NCBI GenBank assembly: GCA_021816585.1 | Contig: JAKAXL010000003.1 | Location: forward strand, 62,001-126,000 | Length of the DNA stretch: 64,000 nt | DNA from: Pseudomonadota bacterium | GTDB taxonomy: Bacteria; Pseudomonadota; Gammaproteobacteria; Burkholderiales; Burkholderiaceae_C | Direction: 5' to 3' | Shown: in pieces, positions 34,644-43,000 of the stretch | How positions within the stretch are numbered: the first letter of the stretch is position 1 | Layout of the letters: each line of letters opens with the position of its first letter | Program-made: the position numbers and the translations under genes | The notes under the pieces: generated by a model | What the model was told of the DNA's origin: nothing | The model's database searches: none | Seen by the model: the letters and a program-made list of their open reading frames with translations, nothing else

Positions 34644-35536
34644 GTGGCGTCTCCGCGCGAATCGTGGCCGTCCGCAGGCGCCTCCGGGCCCTGCGGCTGC
34701 GCCCAGTAGTAAGCGCCGAAGCGCATGCGATGCGTGGCGTCGGCGCGTCCGCGGTCGGCCTCGAAGCATCGGCTGGCCTCGCGGATCATCTGCCGGCGCG
34801 CCTGCGTCCACAGCGTACGGGCCAGTTCGCCCAGGCGCGCCGCGGACTGCGCACTCAGCCCGTCGGCGTACACGCTCTGCTCGACGCGCGGTCCCTCGCC
34901 CAGCAGGTTCGCCACCGCGGTGGCGGCGTGGTCGGCGACGTTGGAGCCGAACAACTCCACCAGTTCGCGCGAACCCGCTGCAGGCACGTAGCCATCGGCC
35001 TTGGGCAGCACCCAGTCCTCGCCGTCGCGCTGCTCGATGTGCACCAGTCCCAGACGCAGCAGTTCTCCCAGCAGCGTGAAGGGATGCACATCCTGCGTGA
35101 CCGCGCGCGCCAGCGCCTCGAAGGAGTCCTGCGCGCCCAGGCGCGGCAGTGCCCGGGGGCGCCCGTGCTCGTCGCACAGCGACTCGCTGGCCAGCCAGCG
35201 CGCGACCAGTTGCGAACTCGCCGACGCCTCGTGCGCGGCGCGCTGCTGCAGCGCGCCGTCACGCCATGCCCTGACGTCCTTGCGGTGCACCCCGCTGAGC
35301 ACGCTGATCGCCGAGTCGGTCTGGCGCTGGCCGTGGCGCAGCAGTTCCAGTCGAGCCTGCTCGATGAACAGCGGCTTGAGCTCGACACTCAGGCGTGTGT
35401 AGTCGATGCCGCTGGCCAGCAGCAGGCGCACCAGTGGCGCCAGTACCTGCGCGAGCGCGCGCAGCACATCCTGCGCCGGTGGCGCCGACGTCTCGCCGGC
35501 AGCGGTCTCGGGCGGTCGTAGGGGCGAACGTCCCAT
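34640..35536 (-). CDS. DUF6502-family protein
   Basis: This 298-residue soluble protein contains DVLRALAQVLAPLVRLLLASGIDYTRLSVELKPLFIEQAR at the start and ISVLSGVHRKDVRAWRD, a helix-turn-helix-like region, then SFEALARAVTQDVHPFTLLGELLRLGLV. This layout matches DUF6502, which looks like a DNA-binding regulator. It is translationally coupled to the downstream DUF5666 lipoprotein gene and may regulate it. The 144-base gap to the next gene upstream shows a CGCGCGGGTGCGCGCG-type hairpin around 35650 but no clear promoter. Confidence 0.75.
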   Translation of the reverse strand: MGRSPLRPPETAAGETSAPPAQDVLRALAQVLAPLVRLLLASGIDYTRLSVELKPLFIEQARLELLRHGQRQTDSAISVLSGVHRKDVRAWRDGALQQRAAHEASASSQLVARWLASESLCDEHGRPRALPRLGAQDSFEALARAVTQDVHPFTLLGELLRLGLVHIEQRDGEDWVLPKADGYVPAAGSRELVELFGSNVADHAATAVANLLGEGPRVEQSVYADGLSAQSAARLGELARTLWTQARRQMIREASRCFEADRGRADATHRMRFGAYYWAQPQGPEAPADGHDSRGDAT

Positions 35537-35680
35537 GGGGTCGGGCAGGTCACGGCCGGCAAGCGGCGGATCCTCGAAGCGAACGATGGTAGCGCAGGCG
35601 CCAAAACCTGGAAAAATTTCCCAGTTATCCAGCGCCTTCGGCCATCACCGCGCGCACCCGCGCGGTGATGACCCCCGGGT

Positions 35681-36421
35681 TCACATCGGGCTGACCGCTC
35701 CGTTCGCCTGCACCCGCACGCGCTGTCCCACCGGCGGTGCGCTGCCCAGCGTGATGTCGCGCGTGGCGCCGTCGTCCATGCGGATCTGCACGCGGTAGAC
35801 GGTCTTCGCGTCGATGCGCTTTTGCACCTCGTTGCCCGCCAGTCCCCCGCCGACCGCACCGATCACGGTAGCCGCCGTGCGTCCGTTGCCGCCGCCGACC
35901 TGATTGCCCAGCAGCCCGCCGACCAGGCCGCCCACCACGGCACCGACGCCGTTGGCCTGGCCCTGCACCTGCACCGGCGTGACGGCCACCACGGTGCCGC
36001 AATCGCTGCACACCGGAGCGGCCGGGGCGGTCGCCAGCGCGGGCGACTGCGGCGCGAAGGTCTGCGGCTCGAAGCCGCTCGGCGCGGTGCCGCCCTGGCT
36101 GCGCGAGGACTCATGCGGGGTGGCAGGCGCCGCGCTGCGCTGCAGCGGCGGGAAGGTGCTGGACTGGCGCGCCGGCAGCGTGCCGGTGACCGCCACCGCC
36201 GACTGCGTGGCCGGGGGCGGCGCGCTGCCCATCGCGCCGGACGCGGCAGCCTGCGGCGAAGCCTGGGCGCCGGCGCCCGCCGGGGCCGCCGCAGGAACGC
36301 TGAGCTTGTACAGCACCGCGGCCAGCAGCACGACGATCAGGGCGCCTATCGTGCCCATGGCGATCCAGGCGGCTTTCGGGATCGGGCTGCCGCCGGCTTG
36401 GGGCGGGGTCGGGCTTTGCAT
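35681..36421 (-). CDS. Glycine-zipper 2TM (SlyB/17-kDa antigen-like) membrane protein
   Basis: This 246-residue protein has one N-terminal membrane helix (PKAAWIAMGTIGALIVVLLAAVLYKL, residues 15-40), an Ala/Pro-rich linker to about 130, then a glycine zipper GVGAVVGGLVGGLLGNQVGGG and TVIGAVGGGLAGNEVQKR. The last 40 residues (VYRVQIRMDDGATRDITLG, PPVGQRVRV) resemble the C-terminus of 17-kDa antigen-type proteins. It is probably an inner-membrane-anchored envelope protein. ATG 36421 follows AAGAGG. Precise function is not known. Confidence 0.8.
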   Translation of the reverse strand: MQSPTPPQAGGSPIPKAAWIAMGTIGALIVVLLAAVLYKLSVPAAAPAGAGAQASPQAAASGAMGSAPPPATQSAVAVTGTLPARQSSTFPPLQRSAAPATPHESSRSQGGTAPSGFEPQTFAPQSPALATAPAAPVCSDCGTVVAVTPVQVQGQANGVGAVVGGLVGGLLGNQVGGGNGRTAATVIGAVGGGLAGNEVQKRIDAKTVYRVQIRMDDGATRDITLGSAPPVGQRVRVQANGAVSPM

Positions 36422-36581
36422 CGTGGGCCTCTTGGTGATTGACGGCGAATGAAGGTTCAACCCGGATTCAAACGCATGCGGGGCGATTTTCGCCGACAGG
36501 CGCGACGCCTGCACGCACAATAGCCCTTCAGGGCAGTCGGATTCGTCGCACCCGCCTGCAGGCCCCGGAGCCCGCGCGACG

Positions 36582-37286
36582 TCAGGCGAACAGATGACCG
36601 ATCCACGGCGCCAGCAGCACCATGGAGATCCCGGTGAACACCATGGTCAGACTGGACACGGCGCCGATCTCCGGATCGAGTTCATAGGCCTTCGCGGTGC
36701 CGGCGGCATGCGCCGCCGCCCCCAGCGATGCGCCGCGCGACAACGCCGAGCGCAGCCCGAGCCAGCCCTGCACGGCCTCGCCGACCAGCAGGCCGAACAC
36801 CCCGGTGCCCAGCACGCACAGCGCGCTGATGTCGGGGCTGCCGCCGAAATACCCCGACGCGGCCATCGCGAACGGCGTCGACACCGAGCGCGTCAGCAGG
36901 CTGCGCGCCACCGGCTGCGGCAGATCGAACAGGCGCGCCAGCAGCCACGAGCCCAGCAGGCCCAGCAGCAGTCCGGTGAGCACGCCGCTGCTCAGGCTCA
37001 GCGGATAGCGGCGCAGCAGCGCTCGCCGCTGGTAGATGGGGAACGCATAGGCCACCGTGGCCGGGCCCATCATCCACATCAGCCAGCGCGTGTCGTGCAG
37101 GTACACGCCATAGCCGATTCCGCTGCACAGCAGCAGCGCGAGCAGCACCAGCGGCGCCGTCACGAGCGGCTGCAGCCAGGCTCGACGGTGGCGACGGTAC
37201 AGCAGGCGGGCCACCGCGTAACAGGCCAGCGTGGCCACCAGGCACAGCAGGCTGGCCAGCGAGGGGTGGGCATCGAGCAGGTTCAC
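36582..37286 (-). CDS. lrgB: LrgB/CidB-family membrane protein
   Basis: This 234-residue protein starts with GTG in a GTGA overlap with the lrgA stop. It has about 7 transmembrane helices. The family segments MMGPATVAYAFPIYQ, LLTRSVSTPFAM, and GLRSALSRGASLGAAAHAAGTAKAYELDPEIGAVSSL are clear. LrgAB/CidAB are holin-like proteins that affect murein hydrolase release and, in several bacteria, export glycolate or pyruvate-type acids. A divergent LysR regulator supports a CidR-like control. Both membrane genes form one operon. Confidence 0.9.
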   Translation of the reverse strand: MNLLDAHPSLASLLCLVATLACYAVARLLYRRHRRAWLQPLVTAPLVLLALLLCSGIGYGVYLHDTRWLMWMMGPATVAYAFPIYQRRALLRRYPLSLSSGVLTGLLLGLLGSWLLARLFDLPQPVARSLLTRSVSTPFAMAASGYFGGSPDISALCVLGTGVFGLLVGEAVQGWLGLRSALSRGASLGAAAHAAGTAKAYELDPEIGAVSSLTMVFTGISMVLLAPWIGHLFA

Positions 37287-37726
37287 GAGCAGGCCCCTGC
37301 CCGGGCGCGGGCGGCGATGCGCTGCTGGCGGGCGCGCTCCCAGCGCAGCGCGCGCTCGACCACCAGCCCGGTGCCGCTCAGCACCAGCAGGCTGCCCAGC
37401 GCGATCGCCGCCAGCAGGCGCCAGCCGCTTTGCGCGAGCAGCGGCCCGAATCGCACGACCGCAAGCAGCGGCGGGATGAAGAACAGCAGCATTTCCCCCA
37501 GCAGCCACTGCGCGCCGTCGGCCAGGCCCCGCTCCGGCAGCACGCCGCCGAGCAGCAGGGCCAGCACCGCGAACAGACCCAGCACGGCAGCCGGCAGCGG
37601 CCAGTGCAACAGCTCCAGCGCCCGCTGCGCGATGCACCAGACGCCGATGAAGAACAGCACCTGCAGCGTGGCGCGCAGCGGCGCGGTCGAAGCCGGGGCG
37701 CGGGGGGGATCGAGGCGGGCGGACAT
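37283..37726 (-). CDS. lrgA: LrgA/CidA-family membrane protein
   Basis: This 147-residue protein has four hydrophobic helices and the CidA/LrgA pattern: QVLFFIGVWCIAQRALELLHWPLPAAVLGL, then LLGEMLLFFIPPLLAVVRF. It starts at 37726 with SD-like GGAG in front (TCCCGCTCCCGCC on the plus strand gives a weak match). The partner LrgB follows with a four-base overlap. It likely assembles with LrgB in the inner membrane. Confidence 0.88.
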   Translation of the reverse strand: MSARLDPPRAPASTAPLRATLQVLFFIGVWCIAQRALELLHWPLPAAVLGLFAVLALLLGGVLPERGLADGAQWLLGEMLLFFIPPLLAVVRFGPLLAQSGWRLLAAIALGSLLVLSGTGLVVERALRWERARQQRIAARARAGACS

Positions 37727-37787
37727 GGCGGGAGCGGGGAATGGTGCGCTGCGACAGGCGATGAGGCCTACTGTAGGCGAGGAACAT

Positions 37788-37837
37788 CATTCCTTGAATG
37801 CCGTCCGAGGATAAAATCCATTCCAGAACGGAATGGA
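37788..37837. promoter_or_regulatory. Paired LysR operator sites between lrgAB and its regulator
   Basis: A perfect 8-base inverted repeat, TCCATTCC-N5-GGAATGGA (37817-37837), lies 10 bases before the LysR start. A second, shorter one, CATTC-N3-GAATG (37788-37800), lies nearer lrgA. LysR proteins typically bind two such sites to repress themselves and activate the divergent operon. An AT-rich ATAAAAT stretch lies between the two. Confidence 0.65.
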
Positions 37838-37846
37838 GTCGAGGCC

Positions 37847-38746
37847 ATGGATCTGCGCACGCTGGAGGCGCTGGTGCAGGTGGTGCGCTGCGGCGGTTTC
37901 ACCGCCGCTGCCGACCGCATGGAGACCACGCAGCCCCAGGTCAGCAAGCTGGTGGCCCAGCTCGAGCGCGAGCTGGGGCAGGCCCTGCTGCATCGCGGCA
38001 CGCGCCGCGTGCAGTTGACGGACGCCGGGCAGCTCGTGCTGCCGCACGCCGAGCGCATGGTGCTCGAGGCCGCCAGCCTGCGCGCCGGCCTGTCCGAGCT
38101 GGGGCAGGCACGGCGCGGCGAGCTGCGCATCGGCATCCCGCCGCTGGGCCCGCAGCTGTTCGTCCCGCTGATGCACGCCTTCAAGCTGCGCCACCCCGGA
38201 ATCGAACTGCGCCTGTACGAGGACGGCTCGAAGGCCATCGAGGCGGCGATGCTGGCCGGCGAACTCGAGCTGGGGGGGCTGCTGGCGCCGCTGGACGATC
38301 GGCGCTACGAGCATCTGATGCTGATCGACGACCGCCTGGCGCTGCTCGCACCCGCGCGGTCGCGCTGGAGCCGCTACCCGGTGGTCCGGCTGTCCGAACT
38401 CGCCGATGAGCCGCTGATCCTGTTCCTGGCACCGTACATGCTCAACGAGCGCATCGACGAGGCCTGCCGGCAATGCGGCTTCACGCCCAACATCGCCGGT
38501 CGCAGCGGGCAGATCGGCTTCATCCGCGAACTCGTGCGCAGCGGTGTCGGGGTCGCGCTGCTGCCGGCGTCCGAGCTGCGCCATCTCGAGCGCGGCGACT
38601 TCTCGGTGTCGGCGCTGGTGGAACCGGAGATCCCGTGGCGCATCGACCTCGCCTGGCTGCGCGGGGCCTATCTGTCGCACGCCGCGCGCGCCTGGCTCGA
38701 CGTGGTGCGCGAGCAGCCGGCGCGCAGTGCGAGCAGCGCCCCCTGA
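37847..38746 (+). CDS. LysR-family regulator (CidR-like)
   Basis: This 299-residue protein has the LysR winged HTH at the N-terminus (MDLRTLEALVQVVRCGGFTA; then TTQPQVSKLVAQLERELG) and a periplasmic-binding-like effector domain with LRIGIPPLG and SGVGVALLPASELRH. It lies divergent from lrgAB with two palindromes between, the standard layout of CidR-type control by acetate- or pyruvate-like signals. The ATG at 37847 is preceded by GGAGTCGAGG. Confidence 0.9.
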   Translation: MDLRTLEALVQVVRCGGFTAAADRMETTQPQVSKLVAQLERELGQALLHRGTRRVQLTDAGQLVLPHAERMVLEAASLRAGLSELGQARRGELRIGIPPLGPQLFVPLMHAFKLRHPGIELRLYEDGSKAIEAAMLAGELELGGLLAPLDDRRYEHLMLIDDRLALLAPARSRWSRYPVVRLSELADEPLILFLAPYMLNERIDEACRQCGFTPNIAGRSGQIGFIRELVRSGVGVALLPASELRHLERGDFSVSALVEPEIPWRIDLAWLRGAYLSHAARAWLDVVREQPARSASSAP

Positions 38747-38758
38747 GGCACCGGCATC

Positions 38759-38786
38759 GCGTCGCCTGCCGCGGCAGCCGCGACGC
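38759..38786. terminator. Bidirectional hairpin between convergent genes
   Basis: Arms GCGTCGC / GCGACGC with an inner CTGCC-GC-GGCAG pairing form a long stem between the LysR and MFS genes. There is no T tract. Confidence 0.5.
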
Positions 38787-38797
38787 CGCATCCACGT

Positions 38798-40039
38798 TCA
38801 GGCCTGCGGCGGTCCGTTCCAGGCGCGCGCCAGCAGGCTCATGGCCAGCGCCGCCGCGGCGAGCAGCGCCCCGGCGCCGAAGGCCGCGGTGGCGCCGAAG
38901 TCCTGCCACAGCCACCCCGCGCCGAGGCCGGCGAGCAACTGCAGCACGCCGGTGACCAGGTAATACGCGCCGAAGGCGCTGCCGCGCAGCTCGGCCGGTG
39001 CGGTGGCCGCGATGGCGGCCGCGAACACGCCCTGGGTCAGGCCCAGGTGCAGGCCGTACAGCGCCACGCCCAGCCACAGCCCGGGCAGGCCGCCGGCGGC
39101 CAGCGCGAGCATCGAGGCCAGCAGCACGGCCATGCCGGCGGCCAGCAGCGGGGCGCGGCCGCGTCGCTGTGCGAGCAGCCCGGCCGGATAGGCGCTGAGG
39201 GCGTACACCAGGCTGAATCCGAGCGTGACCAGCGGAACCCAGTGCAGCGATAGTCCGAGCTGCCTGCCCCGCAGCACCAGGAAGGCCTCGGACAGGCGCG
39301 CCAGTGTGAAGATCCCGGCAGTCAGCACGACCATCCAGTACGCCCGCGGCAGGTGCCGGGCCTCGTACAGGCGCGGCAGCCGACGCGCGGCCGGGCGGGC
39401 GCCGGCCGGCGCGCCGGGGTCGAGGCGCGTCGGCGGCTCGCGCACCGCCAGCACCAGCACGCCGACCGCGAGCAGCGCCGGCAGCACGCCGAACCACAGC
39501 ACGCCGCGCAGGTGGCCGGGCATCCAGCCCAGCAGCACGATCGCCGCCAGCGGCCCGAGGAAGGCGCCCACCGTGTCCATGCTCTGGCGCAGTCCGTAGG
39601 CCGCGTTGCGCAACTCGGGCGGTGTCGCGTCGGCCAGCAGCGCGTCGCGCGGCGCGCCGCGGATGCCCTTGCCGACGCGGTCCAGCAGGCGCGCCGCGAT
39701 CAGCTCCGCCGCCCCGGATGCCAACGGAAACAGCGGCTTGGTCAGCGCCGACAGCCCGTATCCCAGCACGGCCAGCGATTTGCGCCGCCCGAGACGGTCC
39801 GACCAGGCTCCCGACACCAGCTTGAGCAGCGACGCCGTGGCCTCGGCGACCCCCTCGACGAGTCCGATGGTCAGCAGGCTCAGGCCCAGCACCGAGCTCA
39901 TGTAGACCGGCAGCACCGCGTGCACGAGTTCGGAGGACATGTCCATGAACAGGCTCACCCAGCCCAGCGCCCACGCCGTGCGTGGCAGGCGGGCATCGGC
40001 GGTCGGCGGCGGATCGGGGGTGGGCGCGGCAGCGGGCAT
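38798..40039 (-). CDS. MFS transporter (drug/metabolite efflux-like)
   Basis: This 413-residue protein has about 12 membrane helices, with the family loops SGAWSDRLGRRKSLAVLGYGLSA and GKGIRGAPRDALLADATPPELRNAAYGLRQSMDTVGAFLGPLAAI. The DRVGKGIRGAPRD segment is typical of an MFS group annotated as multidrug or nickel/cobalt-like transporters. It lies alone, convergent with the LysR gene. The 236 bases between it and the fnr gene carry an alternating GCGC stretch (40057-40085) and the FNR leader. The substrate is unknown. Confidence 0.84.
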   Translation of the reverse strand: MPAAAPTPDPPPTADARLPRTAWALGWVSLFMDMSSELVHAVLPVYMSSVLGLSLLTIGLVEGVAEATASLLKLVSGAWSDRLGRRKSLAVLGYGLSALTKPLFPLASGAAELIAARLLDRVGKGIRGAPRDALLADATPPELRNAAYGLRQSMDTVGAFLGPLAAIVLLGWMPGHLRGVLWFGVLPALLAVGVLVLAVREPPTRLDPGAPAGARPAARRLPRLYEARHLPRAYWMVVLTAGIFTLARLSEAFLVLRGRQLGLSLHWVPLVTLGFSLVYALSAYPAGLLAQRRGRAPLLAAGMAVLLASMLALAAGGLPGLWLGVALYGLHLGLTQGVFAAAIAATAPAELRGSAFGAYYLVTGVLQLLAGLGAGWLWQDFGATAAFGAGALLAAAALAMSLLARAWNGPPQA

Positions 40040-40149
40040 GGGCGACAGGACAGTGGCCGGGTCGCGCGGCGCGCGGCGCGCGGCGCGAAACCGCCAGCAT
40101 AGCCGTGGCAGGACGCGGGACCGTGCGGGGTGAAGCCCCTAGGGGTAGA

Positions 40150-40164
40150 TCGGTGACTCACCGA
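40150..40164. promoter_or_regulatory. Perfect 15-bp palindrome in the fnr leader
   Basis: TCGGTGA-C-TCACCGA is a perfect 7-base inverted repeat with a single central base, 112 bases before the fnr ATG. It is followed by the AT-rich stretch GTTGTTGCACATTGTTAC, where the promoter probably lies. It does not match the FNR site TTGAT-N4-ATCAA, so another regulator would be involved. Confidence 0.4.
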
Positions 40165-40275
40165 TGGAAGTTGTTGCACATTGTTACTAGGATGGTTCGC
40201 ATCGGGTCGGGCACGGGCGCGACAGGACTCGCCACGCGCCGCGACCCCCCTCACGCCAACCTTGCGGAGAAGACC

Positions 40276-41205
40276 ATGGATCCGATCAACCGCAGCGCCG
40301 AATCGCCGTCCATCCGAGCGGGCATGATGGCCGTGGAACTGCTGAGGCGCGAACCCGCGACGCATGTCCCGGTCGTTCCGGCCAGACCGCAGGCGGCGCA
40401 CGGGGCCGACGCCTGCGCCATGTGCTTCCACCGCCGCAACTGTCTGCCGGCGGTGCTGGGCGAGCAGGTCTCGGCGCTTCCCGAGCTGATCGGCGCGTCG
40501 CAGCGCATCGCCAAGGGCGCGCGCCTGCTGCGCGCGGGGCAGGCGGCGTCGCGCGTGTACGTGGTGCATCACGGGGCCTTCAAGTCGCTGCTCGGGCTGG
40601 CCGACGGGCGCCAGCGCATCGTCGGTTTCCACGAAGCCGGCGACTGGCTCGGGCTGGAAGGCGTGGGCGGCAGCTATGCCGCCGACGTGGTGGCGCTCGA
40701 GCCGTCGCAGGTGTGCGAGATCGAGCTGCCGAAGCTGGAGCTGCTTGCGGCGCGCGTGCCGGCGCTGCAGCGCCATCTGTGCCGCGCGATGGCGCAGGCG
40801 CTGGTGCGTGCGCAGGGCCAGCAGTTCGCGCTCGGCAGCATGCACGTGCGCGAGCGCCTGGTGCGCTTCCTGCTGGAGCTGGCCCAGCGCTACGCCCAGC
40901 GCGGGCTGGCCGGCGACGAGTTCACCCTTCGCATGAGCCGCGAGGACATCGGCGAATATCTGGGCTTCAGGCTGGAGACGGTCAGTCGCGTGTTCACCGA
41001 GCTGCACCGCTCCGGGCTCATCGAGCTGGCGCGGCGCCATGTGCGCATCGTCGATCGCCAGGCGCTGGTGGATCTGCTCGACACCAGCGCGTCGCCGCCG
41101 GTGCATCACACGGTGCCTGCCGCACCCCCGGTGCCGAGAGTCGCGACGGACGGTGGAGCGCGCGTGCTGGCGCGGGCGCTGCGTCCGCAGCCGGTGGCGG
41201 CCTGA
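40276..41205 (+). CDS. fnr: FNR-type oxygen-sensing regulator ([4Fe-4S])
   Basis: This 309-residue Crp/Fnr regulator has the full FNR cysteine set: C47, C50 and C56 (CAMCFHRRNC) plus C147 in SQVCEIEL, so it should hold an oxygen-labile [4Fe-4S] cluster. The cNMP-like barrel spans about 70-165. The HTH near 218-248 (MSREDIGEYLGFRLETVSRV) has the E234, S237, R238 set for TTGAT half-sites. At 309 residues it is longer than E. coli FNR because of a 25-residue N-terminal and a 40-residue C-terminal extension. The ATG at 40276 follows GGAGAAG. It likely switches on anaerobic respiration genes; the cluster would be supplied by the Isc operon at 50.7 kb. Confidence 0.93.
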   Translation: MDPINRSAESPSIRAGMMAVELLRREPATHVPVVPARPQAAHGADACAMCFHRRNCLPAVLGEQVSALPELIGASQRIAKGARLLRAGQAASRVYVVHHGAFKSLLGLADGRQRIVGFHEAGDWLGLEGVGGSYAADVVALEPSQVCEIELPKLELLAARVPALQRHLCRAMAQALVRAQGQQFALGSMHVRERLVRFLLELAQRYAQRGLAGDEFTLRMSREDIGEYLGFRLETVSRVFTELHRSGLIELARRHVRIVDRQALVDLLDTSASPPVHHTVPAAPPVPRVATDGGARVLARALRPQPVAA

Positions 41206-41338
41206 GGCGCGCGCGGCGCTCGGCCGGGCCGGGGCGTGGTCGGGCCGGGGTCTTGCGTTTCGCCGCCGATGGGCTAAGGTGGGGTGCGTGCGCCGCCGCG
41301 GCAACCCGGTTCGCGGGCGCCACGTCCGCCGCCCCGTC

Positions 41339-42034
41339 ATGAGCCCTTCCGAGCCGCAAGCCGGCGCGACCGCGTCCGTCTCCGTCCATCGCATCCTCAT
41401 CGTCGACGACCATCCGCTGGTGCGCATGGGACTGCGCGGCCTGCTGGAGGCGGAAAGCGACCTCCAGGTCTGCGGCGAGGCGGCCTCGCTGGCCGAGGCG
41501 CTGGGCGCGGCACGCAAGCTGCAGCCCGACCTGGTGATCACCGATCTGTCGCTGGGCGACGGCAACGGCCTGGAACTCATCAAGCGCCTGCTGGCGCAGC
41601 GCGAAGGCCTGCGCGTGCTGGTGTGCTCGATGCACGACGAGAAGCTGTTCGCACTGCGCGCGCTGGCCGCCGGGGCCTGCGGCTACGTCGGCAAGGAGCA
41701 GGCCGGGCGCGACGTCGTCGACGCCGTGCGCCAGTGCCTCGCGGGGCGGATCTGGTTGAGCAGCGCGATGGCCGGGCAGGCGCTCGGCGGCGCGCGCGAG
41801 GGACGCGCGGTCGCCGATGTGGCCGACGTGGCCGCGGCGCTGACGGATCGCGAACTCGCGGTGTTCGAGCTGATCGGGCGCGGACTCAGGCCGGCGCAGA
41901 TCGCCTCGCAGATCCATCTCAGCGTGAAGACCGTCGAGACCCACCGCGAGAAGATCAAGAAGAAGCTCAATCTGCGCACCGCCAGCGAGCTCATCCGCAG
42001 CGCGATGCAGTGGGTCGAGCGCGACCCGGGCTGA
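41339..42034 (+). CDS. NarL/FixJ-family response regulator
   Basis: This 231-residue protein has a receiver domain (ILIVDDHPLVRMGLRGLL; phospho-acceptor D69 in LVITDLSLGDG) and a C-terminal LuxR-type HTH (LTDRELAVFELIGRGLRPAQIASQIHLSVKTVETHREKIKKKL). It follows fnr on the same strand with a 133-base gap. No histidine kinase is near, so it is an orphan here. ATG 41339 has no strong Shine-Dalgarno. The pathway is unknown; being beside fnr, it could respond to redox or nitrate. Confidence 0.88.
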   Translation: MSPSEPQAGATASVSVHRILIVDDHPLVRMGLRGLLEAESDLQVCGEAASLAEALGAARKLQPDLVITDLSLGDGNGLELIKRLLAQREGLRVLVCSMHDEKLFALRALAAGACGYVGKEQAGRDVVDAVRQCLAGRIWLSSAMAGQALGGAREGRAVADVADVAAALTDRELAVFELIGRGLRPAQIASQIHLSVKTVETHREKIKKKLNLRTASELIRSAMQWVERDPG

Positions 42035-42069
42035 TCCCTGCGCACGCGGCGTGCCCGCGCGCGAAGCGC

Positions 42070-42097
42070 AAAACAAAACGGGATCGTGCGCTCCCGT
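42070..42097 (-). terminator. Intrinsic terminator of the cytochrome c gene
   Basis: On the minus strand a 6-base-pair stem ACGGGA/TCCCGT with an 8-base loop is followed by TTTGTTT (42077-42070 read backward), an intrinsic terminator 57 bases past the stop. A second hairpin (TTCCGGCGC arms, 42113-42140) lies between them. Confidence 0.7.
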
Positions 42098-42153
42098 CCT
42101 GCCTGCAGCCTGTTCCGGCGCGCCCGCGGCGGCGCCGGAAGGTGGTCTGCGAA

Positions 42154-42468
42154 TTACTTCTTCAGGCTCAGGATCCAGGTCACCAGTTCCTTGGCCTGCG
42201 CCGGCGTGACCTGCGGGTTGGCCGGCATCGGCACCGGACCCCACACGCCCGACACGCCATGCAGCACCGCGTTCACCAGCGTGGCCTCGGCACCCGGCTT
42301 GCCGGCGTACTTGGCAGCCACGTCCTGATACGACGGGCCGACCAGCTTCTTGTCGACGGAGTGGCAGGCCAGGCAGTTCTTCGACTTGGCCAGGGCCAGC
42401 ATGTCGGCGGCATACACCTGCGACATGGCAGCCACGGCAAGGCCGATCCCAATGACGACTTTCTTCAT
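42154..42468 (-). CDS. Small class I cytochrome c (c551/c552-like)
   Basis: This 104-residue precursor has a signal peptide (residues 1-20, cleaved after VYA), heme motif CLACH at 32-36 and axial methionine M81 in VPMPANP, giving a mature cytochrome of about 84 residues. The spacing matches c551/c552-type periplasmic electron carriers that feed terminal oxidases or nitrite reductase. ATG 42468 follows GGAGA. The gene stands alone; an FNR gene is 2 kb away. Upstream 42469-42675 shows a weak promoter region with TATGCTACC but no clear FNR box. Confidence 0.92.
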   Translation of the reverse strand: MKKVVIGIGLAVAAMSQVYAADMLALAKSKNCLACHSVDKKLVGPSYQDVAAKYAGKPGAEATLVNAVLHGVSGVWGPVPMPANPQVTPAQAKELVTWILSLKK

Positions 42469-42675
42469 TCTCGATCTCCAAGGTTGAGCGAAGCGTTGGC
42501 GCTGTGCGAGATAACGCACCTGCGCGCGGGCTCGTTGACCGCCGATCCTGAAAAAACGCGCCCGTCGCAGCAGCAAAGGATATGCTACCCGACGCCGGGG
42601 CGCGTACGCGGCCGTTGCAAGCGGCTGTGACTCGGCAACGCATGCAAACTTGATCCGACCCCAGGGAGAGGCTCG

Positions 42676-42945
42676 ATGTGGATCCTGATTGTTGCAATCT
42701 TGCTACTCGGGCTGAAGCTCGGCGGCATCGGACCCTTCGCCACGCTTTCGTGGTGGTGGATCTTCGTCCCGCTCGGCGTGCTGTTCGCGTGGTGGGAAGT
42801 CATCGACCCGATGCTGGGCGTGTCGCAGCGACGCGCCATGTCACGCATTGAAAAGCGCAAGACAGAACGCACCGAGCGGGCGCGCCGCAACCTGGGCATG
42901 CGCGCGCCCCCCGGGGACAGGCGCGACGGCGGCGGCGGGAACTGA
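42676..42945 (+). CDS. Small tryptophan-rich membrane protein
   Basis: This 89-residue protein has one or two hydrophobic helices with clustered tryptophans (LSWWWIFVPLGVLFAWWEVID), then a basic tail KRKTERTERARRNLG. This is the small Trp-rich family typical of Burkholderiales (TIGR04438-like). The function is unknown. A strong GGGAGAGG precedes ATG 42676. Confidence 0.85.
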   Translation: MWILIVAILLLGLKLGGIGPFATLSWWWIFVPLGVLFAWWEVIDPMLGVSQRRAMSRIEKRKTERTERARRNLGMRAPPGDRRDGGGGN

Positions 42946-43000
42946 TGCGGGCGCGCCATGCCGCGGCGTCGGCACGGCGCGCGGATTGGGATACACTTCG

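Noticed and set aside
42469-42675. Possible FNR box (TTGAC...GATCC) before the cytochrome c gene
   Set aside because: Half-site spacing is wrong by one base and the second half does not match ATCAA.
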